Source: Pipra filicauda (taxonomy: Eukaryota; Chordata; Aves; Passeriformes; Pipridae). Taken from it: a stretch of DNA of 64,000 nucleotides. The stretch's first letter is position 1, and every line of letters starts with the position of its first letter. Shown here one piece after another: positions 48,601-60,400 of the stretch. The position numbers and the translations under genes are program-made. The notes under the pieces are model-generated. The model was not told the origin of the DNA. It was given only the letters and a program-made list of their open reading frames with translations, and did not search any database. The stretch lies in assembly GCF_003945595.2 (NCBI RefSeq), contig NW_024104620.1, positions 592,501-656,500 on the forward strand, in the 5' to 3' direction.

Positions 48601-51408
48601 TGTGATAAGACACTAATAATAAAACAGGAAACTTAAACAACTATCAGTGGTATTTCTAACAATGATCTAATGTATTAGCCCAATTTTGTAAGACAAGTGT
48701 TAGAAGTTATGTATCTAGGAAATTATTACTTAATTAATAATAATAATTACTTAATTCCATTCAGAAAAAGAACTGGAATGATAAACTACCTCATTTTTGT
48801 ACATTTCAGCTAATGCAAAAATATTGATCTTTTTACATCAATTGTAACAAATGAAAGTATACAGGCACATTTTAGTGGACAGCATTTCACTTTGTAATTT
48901 TAAAATGACAATAAACATGCATATTGCAGGTTTACCTTTGTATACAGGTGGATTCTGTCAGTATTCCTACTTGCACAAAACATAAGGCCATCATATATTT
49001 GGAATGTGTCTGATTTATCTTCATCCCCTGTAAAGAGAAAAAATGTTGACATTAAAAAGTTTTTTCTTCATGTCATTCATTTTACTCAGACACTAAAACT
49101 AATATTACACATGTACCTAATTCCAGAACAACAGAAGGTGCACAGCTCAAGCAGCAAGGAATTAAGGTATTTGTGCGTTTTGTTTTTCTGTTTCTCCTGG
49201 ATTACCTATTATCTGTTCTGCCTGTGCTGTCCAGAGCACAAGGAAATGCCCTCAGTTCCAATAAAACTACACAGGTTCAGAGTTGATAGTTTGGCACAGT
49301 TCTTAAGCAGCCAGAGCTGTGTTGCTCCAGGATGTGTATGGAAAGGCTGGGTTCATCCACCATCAAAATTCAGTAAATGTCCCAGGCTACAGCAAGACAG
49401 TCCTGTGGCAGTGTCTGTCCTTCTGTCTGTGTTTCAGAGGTGTAAGTTTTATTTAAAAGCTGTCTTTGATGCCACAGGCATTTAATTCAGTTTCACAGCA
49501 GGACACAACCAGTCTTTCACAGGAGCCCCACTTTACCTTCTCCACACTTTTTTTCACTTTCTCCATTCTCCACTTCCCCCAAACCTTCTCTCCCCTCCTC
49601 AGCACTGCACTCTGCTCTCTCCTCACTTCTCCTGGGGCTCTCTGACACACCTTCCTCAGTTTGGCTCGTGGGAGCTTCACGGATTCTCTCAACTAAAGAT
49701 GAAGAAACCAGAAAAGTGAGGATTTATGTTGCCTGTACAGGTACCTCATCAACACCCCTCTGGAGACAGGATCATGTCACTGAAATACAAAGAAATGGCA
49801 TTTTATTCTCTAATATTACTGTGGTGCAACCACAAAAACTGAAGATAGCTTTAGTATTAAGGAAGTAAACACATGGAACAAAGCTTTTCATTTCTCAATC
49901 TCACACCCCCAACTTAATGTCAAAATACATATAATAAATAATCCAAACAGCAATTCTATATTATATACAGCCATTGTATACCACAAACACACAAAGCAGT
50001 TTTCCCAGGCATTGATTTATACCTGGGAAATTCAGAAGCTGTCCTTACTTGAACAAGTACAAAGATTTAAACATAACAAATAAATAAGTAAAAAGAACCT
50101 TACTCCGTCATTTACAACTGAAATGACAAATATGGGCATGGACTTATAAAAATGTTCCATCAATTTTCCAGATAGCTTCAAAAAAAATTTAGTACAAGTA
50201 ATCTACTGTCACCTGTTGGAGAATGAAAAGCCATATTTTGCAGATAATGTCTCTCATGACAAACATACAGTAATAAAGTTAATAAAACACTGATACCACG
50301 TTGCTTAGTTTTGAAAGGTAAAGAAAAAGTTTGCCTCTTAATTGTATTCAGAATAATCAAAAACCTCGAGGAAAAGGAGAGCTCCATTTTCTGCAAAGAA
50401 AACTGAGCTTATACTCTTCCTCATGGAATTTATATCCTGTTAACATTTATGTGAATTTTCCACTTGTTTCAAATTGGACTCATAGAAAAGATCCCCGGGA
50501 AAAGCAAGATTAGGAAGGATCACTGGGCAGGTATCTGTTCATGTAAAGGCACAGTTTTTCATATTTTGCCTGGACTTCTAAACAGCCACATGCTCAAAAG
50601 GTCTGTATTTTCCCAGATGAATCACATCTGGAATGAGAAATGCCTGGTTTTCTGTGCCCCCATCACTCACCACTGCTGCTCTGAGGGCACCCGCACATCT
50701 CACAGTAGGGCAGCAGGTCGTGGTTGGTGTAAGTGCAAACCCTGCAGTGCCAAACCTGGTTCACAGCTGTGCTTTTGCTGGAAGTGTTTAAGCCACAAGG
50801 AGGGAGTTCACTGTTTTTTTCTGAAAACAAGGAGGGCTTTTCTCCAGTCAGAGATGTTTTCTTTTTATCCCTGCAGCTGCCTGGGGTAGATCCACTCGTG
50901 CTTCTGGCTCTTTTGGCTTCATGTTCACAGGTGCTTTCAGGGCAAACTGGATCCCCAGCATCTACTGGTGTGGAATCCAGGTTTTCATCCTCTTCTTTTG
51001 TGACTTCAGAAGATTCTGTATCATTCTGTAACAATTCACTGCCAGAAAATCTTTTGCGTTTCTTCTCCGTGGAGGATTTTGGGGAAAAGAAGGAACGAAT
51101 GTCGTGCTGCTTTTCCTTCTCAAACTAGGAAAGAAATAGAGAATTATAGAATCATGTAGGTTTGGAAAAGACCTCTTAACCCCACTTGTGACTGCACCAG
51201 ATGGTGTTAAAATTATTCATTTTGTCCATTAATATTACCCTCTAATACAAATAGCTGTTTTTGCTTTGAGGACAGAAACAAAAGATCAAACTGTGAGCAG
51301 AAAAAGCAATTCAACGTTTCTCTCCTGTTCTGTGAAAAGTATTTTCATAATTCTCAGGAAAATTCTGAAATAGCATTACCACAGGACTGGTATATTATAT
51401 ATACTGTG

Positions 51409-51441
<33 letters not shown>

Positions 51442-54400
51442 GCCTTTTTGGAAGGTGCCCATTACAAGGAAAGGCTTTTAAACACTGTTTTAAATAACAG
51501 TCAATTAAATTCAGAACGGGTAATAAAGATGCAATTTAAACAGAAATTACTTGGTGGGTCTGTCATCTAAACATAACACAAGGACCCCTCAGAAGCCTGG
51601 AGCTGACATTTATTCCCAGCAGAGCACTTTTCCCAACTTCACAAAAGTTCTTAAATGGAATTTACATTACTTTTTCCTACTTATTTAGTGTTTCTCCCTT
51701 AGTAAGTCTGAAGTGCACAGAAAGCTCAAGCAAACAAGAGTTAGAAATTTTAAAAATGAAATAAAACAGAAGAACGTAATTTCCAAGTCTTACATGTGTA
51801 AATAAAAGTTCATTTTTGGGATCTTCTAGACTTTCATTTGGAGTCCAAGTCTCAGCAAAACTCAAAAAATCCCATTTCTCCTTATCCCCTTCTTCAGCCT
51901 GCATCTTCTCTTTCCTGCCATTCAAGGTGCTGCCTGTGACTTTGGCCTGCAGAAAGACAACTGCAGAAAGTTTCCAAGGAATTCATGTGTTGGGGAAAAA
52001 TTATTGACCTATAAACACTCAATTTGCTTCCCTTGCAAACCTAATTCAGCATTTGCAATGGAATAAACTGCTGTAATTAAAAGTAAGTGATTAAACCTAT
52101 TCTTCTTTCAGCATCCATTTGTGCAAGAGTAATGCCAAGTCCTGTATTTGGCATACTATGAGTAGTATGTTGTACACAAAATGTCAGTGTTTATTAACTT
52201 CAAAGAGAATATATGGCTGTGTACATCTCTAACAGTCTTATTATTGTTCTGCTTGGCATGTGGAGACAAACAAAGGCAGAATTAATTGAAAGCAGCAGTT
52301 CAGTGATAGAACTTGCAAGGTAAATTGCTGTTGAATTACTGAGACCCATCTGTGCCGTGTTTAAAGAGAGTCATAATGCACCAGATTGACAGATTTTTTC
52401 AGAGGTACCTCCAAGAAGTAGAACACAGAATTTCATACCCCAACTGAATGTCAAGTACAGTTTGCAGTACCTGGATTCTTTAAGTAGTGGTTATTTTTCT
52501 GAAGAAGAGGTATATACTGGCAAACAAATGGGTACCAGTGGAGAACAAACCAGCAGAACCACTGCAATACAGGGGCAGCCAAAGGCAGGACCCACAACCA
52601 TGAGCTGACATTTGCATCAGAATAAACCTTGTGTAATCACAGACCCAAACGATTCTGAGACCTGGTGCTTAAAAGGCAGTTCCTTCCACAGTGACACTTG
52701 GGGCAGTGTCAGAACACAAGAGCTCCCAGAACACAGAGCACTGACACACCTCAGTTACCAAGACAAGACACTAATGAGCGGTACCAAAGGTCACAAAAGG
52801 TCACAGAAGCAAAACAGTCAAATTATTTTTCTTAGTCCTGTGAACTGTCCAAGATCTTCTCAGTAAGGAAAAAAAAGCAGACTGGAACTATCCTAGCTTT
52901 AAACTGACAGAGGGCAGGGTTAGATGGGATATTAGGAAGAAATTCTTCCCTGTGAGGGTGGAGAGGCTCTGGCACAGGTTACTCAGAGAAGCTGTGGCTG
53001 CCCCATCCCTGGAAGTGTCCAAGGCCAGGCTGGATGGAGCTCTGAGCAACACGGTCTAAAGAAAGGTGTCCCTGCCCATGGCAGGGGGTGGAACAGGAGG
53101 AGCTTTAAGGTCCCTTCCAACCCAAATCATTCTATAGTTCCAAGGTTCCTAACAACCACTGGGTAATACCAGTGGAAAATGGCAACAGAAGATAAGATCA
53201 GTGTAATCTTGGCACAACACTCAGTTAAAAGAAAAACCATAACAAATTCCAGCTGTTATGAGTGAGCAGAACACTGTAAAATTGCAAACTGAACAACCAG
53301 AGCAACAAAAGGCTGGAAGATAAAACCACCATCTCCTGTAGATGTGAACCATCCCATTCACCTTGGCAAAGTGCTCCCTGAACCACAGGGAGTTCCTGAT
53401 CCCTTGGCTCCACCCCACACCCACCTTGCGGTTCAGCATTGCCCACATGAGGGTGTCCATGGTTCCCTTGGCAATGAGGAAGTGGATGTTCACAGAGCTG
53501 CTCTGCCCAATCCTGTGTGCTCTGTCCTCTGCTTGTTTTATGTGGCCTGGATCCCAATACAGTTCAGCAAACACCACGTGAGTGGCAGCAGTGAAGGTTA
53601 AACCCTAAGCAAAATAGGTAGATGCATCTTAGAAAAAAGGTTCCACACACAAACAACTGAAGCAAAAGAAAGCTAAAGGTTGTACAGGACATTTTTATAT
53701 GGAAGGAAGAGGGGCCAACTCGATAGCAGATGGGCTTGTTATACTATTTCTACCTTGGGCCTCAGATAGGGATAAGTAAGATAAAAAAAATACTTCAAAG
53801 ACTGCATATTGTTTTTCATTATAGAAGTAACACTTATTTCTTATTAATCTGGCATTTTTAGTGAAATAGAGTTTTTCCTGATTATTCAAGAATGAGATGC
53901 TGCTGCTTATCATCATTTTTCCCAAGTAATTTCAATAACAGTGAATGTGATTAGTGCAAAGAAATGAATACCTGAGTCTGCAAAAGACAAATTGCATGAA
54001 GATAAATTGCCTTCATTAAATCACTTCAGTCACCAATGACTTCAGCACCTATAACCCTCAAGTACATTATTCACCATATTTTCTTTTTTGTCCTACCTGC
54101 CCAGCTGCCTGAATACTCAAAATAGCAACCCTGGTTTCAGGATCCTTCTGGAACTGATTGACAAGGTGAATCCTCTCTGCAGAGGGGACACTCCCATCTA
54201 TCCGAATGTAGCGAACCTGTAACATCAGAGCAGACACAAAATGACACTGTCAGGGTCTGGTTTGGACCCAACCCCCCTCTGTCCCCCCAAGAAAAACATG
54301 AGCACAACTGTTCTATTCCTGGGATACATCTACACTCATTTGCCCTTGGAGTTACAATTAAGCCTCCATCTAGAGAAGTGTAGGCTTAGTGTTCCCTTGT

Positions 54401-57400
54401 TACAAAAGTAGAAGACAGAACAAACGAGGGATCTTAACATGGAATATTTCACAGAAGAAACTGGAATTGCCCTGATACGCTTTATTAAAGTTCCAAGCAT
54501 TTAAAAAATAATAACAATATAAAACAGCAAAGTTAGCCACCATTGCTAGCAATAGCTGAGAGTCCATGATCAGAGAAATGTGACAGTTGTCTGCCAACAG
54601 TTTTCCTGCTTTGAATGAAACACTCAGGTGAGATGACAATGTGCTGTTAAAACCCAAAAAAAGTAGACAGAGGCACTTTGGTAGAAAAGGTTGGAAAACA
54701 ACTGCCTACGGCATTGATTTAATAATAATAAAGTACCAGAGTGTGTTTACATTAAACCACATGATCCCTTTTAACCAAGTGGCACTGATCTGTATACATG
54801 TAAAATCCTAAACTCCTGTAGTCCTGTGCAGTTCTCCTGAGTTCAAACACAGCTCACATGTATTTGTACATCTGAAGTTAAATCTGTGAGCACAGTTGTT
54901 CACTCTTTACCTTGTTTTCTATGACAGCCTCTGTGCAGGCCTGCAGCATGCTCAGGTGGTGGGCAAAGACAAGGAACTTCAGCTTGTCATTCTCAAGCAT
55001 CATTTTGATGTAATCCTTCACTGCTCCTGCCTGGAGTAAGAGAGTGTACTTCATTTGAACATTGTTATGTTCAAATAGACAGTTTATTTTAAGGTCTTTT
55101 GATCCCTTGTAATAGAAAAAGGTAAATTTCCATACCTTTTGTTATCCACGTTAAGACTTTATCAAACTCTAATGTTGCTAAGTATAAAATGATTCAGATT
55201 TAAAAAAATGCCATCACTTGGTGCCTTTGAGAAACCCAACTCATTCCTTCAGAGAGGAAAAAATTATCCTGGAAACATCACATAATTACATGGCACGTCT
55301 TCCGACTAAGATGTAGATAAACCCCTTTTTAATTACATTTATCTCATGTTTTAATCCATATTTGGAAAAAACAAACATATTTCAAAGGGACAAGGTAATG
55401 TTTAATCAGAACTTCTGCATCTGCACCCACATAAAACCATACATCAAAACTGAAAGAATAATTCTGATACTTTCATGATACCATAATCATAAAACATTGC
55501 TCTATTTAAGCATTCATAGACTTCTATTGTGTCAAATGCAATTTTCAATATCTTTTACAAAAACTATTAAAGTAATGATGACAGTTAATAACAAAACTTA
55601 TCAGTGATCAGTTAATGCAATACCCACTGCAGCAGCCTTCAGATTTCCCTTTTTCCATTAGAATGGGGTTCTGCCTGTTCCATAAACATGCAGGGCAAAA
55701 CACAGTGTTTCTTTTATTAAGAGAAGCCTTCCACGCTCACCTTGGCAATGGCTGTTTCTTTGTACATCCGTGTGATCAGATTCATGACCTGAGAGAAGTG
55801 GCTTTCAGTGGCATCTGGATTCAGGTTTCTCATTAATTTCTCCCACTCTGCAAAAGTGGCATTCAAATTCTAGTAGGCAGAAGAGACCAGTGGTTACACA
55901 CACAGTACAAAGCACGTTCTACCTCAACATGTACATTCCAAGTACGAAATGTTTGGGAACTGAGTGCTTTTGAGAACTCTGTCAAATTTGGCTAAAAGTA
56001 ACTGTAGGATTCAAAATCTATGGGAAAAGAAGACAGAAAAAAGGATTGTACTAAAATGAGGACAAATTTTATCTCTGATGCAAAAAAAATTGCTTTGTAA
56101 CGTTCTTTGTTATATTTTAAAGAGAATAACAGACACACCATGCTTTATAGTCACTCAGTCTTTGCAACTGCACATAATAACACACATGCACACATACAAA
56201 TGCAGATGGATACACAGATATTCCTTCCTAACAAATGTGTTTGTAGCAAAAGTGTACCAAAAATGTAGCAAAAATGTACCTTTGCTGCGGCCTGAGGGAG
56301 GTCAAAGGGAATGCGCTGCCTGACTTTGGGAGGCAGCTGAGTTAGAACATCATTCTTCAGTCTTCTGATCATTATTGCACTTAAAAGTTGATGTAGTTCT
56401 TCTAAATTTGAAGCCCCTCTACAGTCCCATTGAGCTCTTTTCCCAAAAAACCTGGAAGTGAAAAAAATCAACACCAGATCTTCCATATTCAGTGGAAAAC
56501 TTCAGTATGTAATTAATTTTAAGACAGGCTATTAGATATGAAAGCGTGCTGGGTAACAACCCCTGGAGCTCCTGTTTGTGCCAGAGAGGTGATTGTTTTC
56601 TCTCTGATTCCTTCCAGTGCTGAAGTCAGAGCTGCTTCAACTTCCCAACAGACCCCACTGCCAGCAGGAATTACCATCCATCAGCTGCACACAATCCTCT
56701 GCTTAATCCCACTGCACTGCCATGTCCACAGGAAGCAGAAGTTTCAGGTATGATTTTGGAACTCTTGTTTCATAAGAAGAATGTCCTACCATGAGAATAT
56801 TCTTTATTACATTATAGGCAGGAAAGTCATCACAAAAACTAAAAGTATCACCATTAATATCTGTTTCTCTCCCTGAGAATTCCTTCTTAGTTACTGTCAG
56901 AGGATTTAAAGCTTAAGGTACTGTCTTTACATGTAATACTATTTAACGAGCATGGTTACATAGAGGAAGTAGGTTTAATGTTAAAAAGCTAAAGGTTGAA
57001 AAGAGAAAGACTTTATTAACTCAGTTTTCCTTATTCTTTCTTTGCTGTTTTTAAGGAAGGGTTGCAGCAGGAACAGCAGCTTTGCACTGTCAACATTGCC
57101 AAGAGGTAATGAAATAATGAAAATGAGAGATTTTGGTGCCTTTGGAGAAGAGCCCAGCTAGCATTTTCCAGAATCAGGGGAATATGTTGCAAGCATGTAA
57201 TTTTTATTTAAAAAAATCTAAAAAAAAAAAGATTAGATAATTTGAAGTCTTACTGAGCTTATCACCAGTGTTCTAATTGACTACAGTCACTTGGGAAAGT
57301 GGCTGAGGGAATCACTTCTGACTGGTGAAGTATTGGTACAACACACTGGGAATGCTGCAACACCTCCTGCTCATATCCCTTCTTTTCTGTTTGTATGGCT

Positions 57401-60400
57401 GTCCTTGTAAAGGTCTCCTCCCTCCATCTTCACTGGGGATATAACAGAAACGGATGCAAATCCTCCCAGGAATAGTTTGGACCTCACTTTTCAAACAGGT
57501 GTCTATGGACACCTCAGTGAAAACCACCCACAACATAAAATATAGGCACAAAATAAATCTATGGAGTTTATTACCACAGGATGTTTTGTTTCAGCCAAGT
57601 CATGAAGAAAAAGTTATTCCTCTGAAGCCTGCCAAACCCTGAACTTCATTTTTATTTCATTTATGGTATTCCAAAAATAAGTTAATCGTCTCTGATTGAG
57701 TAGCTACACCAGGCTGTGCCCACACACACTTGTGGTGTGAAAATTACAGATGCATTCAGTCAAAACACCATGGAAAAAATAGCATTTCTCCATCTGAAAA
57801 TTAGACAGTGCTCTTCCATGGTATTTGAAATTAAATACTGATAAAATGTGTATGATGGAGGGAGAAAAACAAGTTTTATGAAAATGAAACTATGTCATTA
57901 TTACTGTAAAAATTAAACCTAACTGCCAGCTAATTTACTTGACAAAAATCTGTTATTTTGAATACATGCAAAGTTGGAAATTTTTTAGCTAAGAAATTTT
58001 TTAAAGGTTCTTCCCTTCTTGTAACTTCTCACATTACAGATTGTAACATGGAGTCATATGGGTAAAAGCAAGCATTTTAAATTGGAGCTGCTTCTATCCC
58101 CTCTGCTTTAGATCATAGCTAGAGAAATCATCATTAAAATAAAGCTGAGGGAGGCAAGTCAGAGGGAAATGAATCCTCCCTAAACTAATAACTCAAAGCA
58201 CATGAAACATATAAACTCATGAAAGATGCAAGAGAGAAAAGTGGGTTAAAATTCATGAGTTACATGTGGGGAAAAGTGTGTAATGAGCAATGTCACTACA
58301 CAGATTGGAGGCAGAGGGGTGGACAGGAATTGCAGTGGCTACATTGGATCCCTCAAACAAAATTACAAACACTACTGTGCTTTGGGGAGTTTTATTCACT
58401 TACTTTTATTCAGTAAAGCTGTAAAATAAAGAGACAAGTATTGGACTTTTTTTTCCACTCAGGTATGGGGGGATAACAAAAAACCTGGATCCCACAACAA
58501 AGGGAGATATAAATTATTATATGAATGTGAGCATAGGACCAAGAGTCAAAAACTCCAGGTCTGAAAGTAAAACCTACACACTTCACACTAACAAAAGTAA
58601 AGGTGTAAATAATTTTACTTAAAAGAATGCTGGCACTTAAACTGTATTTCAAACTTTAACAGCTTCTACTTTTATTTAATAAAAGTGGAATTTATCAATT
58701 TAATAAATGTAATCCTTTTTCCAATCTTCTTAGATGGAGGAGATGGTACCTGACCCTGGGTTTCCAAGCAGGATGGTGTGTTACAGCAGTAGAGGTACTA
58801 TCTACTGATTATCTCACTTCACATGGCAAGAAAAATGACAGAAATAATAATCAAAGAGATAAGAAAATAAATAAGCAATTCTAGTAATACCTGACACGAG
58901 CATTGCAGTATTTTTTAGCATATTCACTCCAAGTTCCAAATCTTCTTGGAAATAGTGCCTCAATCTGCATGAAAAGCTGTATTAAAAAAAATAGCAACGG
59001 TGAAAAATTAAAACTTGCCTGCAAATGTAAGACTATTCAGAAATAATTACTAACTGATTTTTGTGTTAAGTCTACATTCTATAGCTGCACAAAAATACAC
59101 AACTTGGCCCACGAGCACAATTCCATGGGAGTACATGTGCCTTCAGACAGGACAGTTGTGGGAAATCCTCAGAGAACAGAGCACCCTGAGCACCATAACA
59201 CAGCACTGATGGCTTGGGAAAGATTTATATTGAACAAGAAAACATGAATGCCAAGATGCTATTCCTGGAAATACAGCTTTTATCATTTGCCAGGTACATG
59301 GGCTTCTGCAAAACTTCAGTGCAGGTACTGCTTGAGTAGTCTGCTTCTTAAAATATGTGAAAAACCTACTCATTCTTAAATTTAACTTCAAAAAGCCCAA
59401 TCATTGAACTATATAAAGGTATTACACATTCTAACTTCAGTTCTCTGTCCAGGGTTGGTTCAATGTCTTCGGTACCTGTGCAGGAAGTTTCATAATTATC
59501 CACACCCGGAGATACAAATATTTGTTTTCAAATTTTAAGCAAACATTCATGATATAACAAGCCCTTTCCCGTACAGTGGATATCTTTCTCCAGTTATAAG
59601 CTCGCCGAACAAATTAAACTATTAAAGGGTCTTGGCGTAAGTTCTATTTACACAGCAAGAAACTCTAAAATGTAAAGTGGTATTTATATAACTCTTATAG
59701 GTTCTCTGGATACAAATCAGCTCTTCTATTTAATTTATTTCTACACTTGATAAAAAAAGGCAGTTTTCTTGGGTTCAGTAAAAAACCCAAGTGTTTTCTG
59801 GTTTCCTCTCTCCTCCTCCCTAACTCCATAAACTGAACTTCCTTCAAGAGAAAATTTGTCTTTCTGGACTGCGACAAGCACAGGATATATTTTTGCCACT
59901 TATATGAACATCAGGAATATTCAGCGAAAAACCAAGGACTTCCTACATCAGATGATGAAGTAGAAGATTCAATACAAGTTCTTGTCTACCAAAGACTCTC
60001 CTACCCAGAGGAAACAAACAGTTCTCTACTCAGGGTCTTTATTTTCTATTTCCCCCAAGAATCTGTTACCTGTGAGATTAATTTCTTACAAGAAGCACTG
60101 TCTCAAGTCACCTGTGCACAAGCTTGAAATAAGTTTGTAAAACCAACTGAAACAAAAATATATTGGTTTAGTTTCTTGTACTTGTGCCTCTCAACGCAGC
60201 CAGTGCACTTCTGGATGTCACAATGCACGTAATTGTATATACTCAAGAAAACTACAGAACTCTTCATTTATTACTGACACCACCCTTATAAAAGCCCCAA
60301 AACACAACACAGGACATCAAATACCTCTTCAGGTCTTCCCAGAGCAGGAGTCCCAGTAAGAAGCACAGCTCTCAGAGCTTTCTGCACAATTGGCAGTAAG

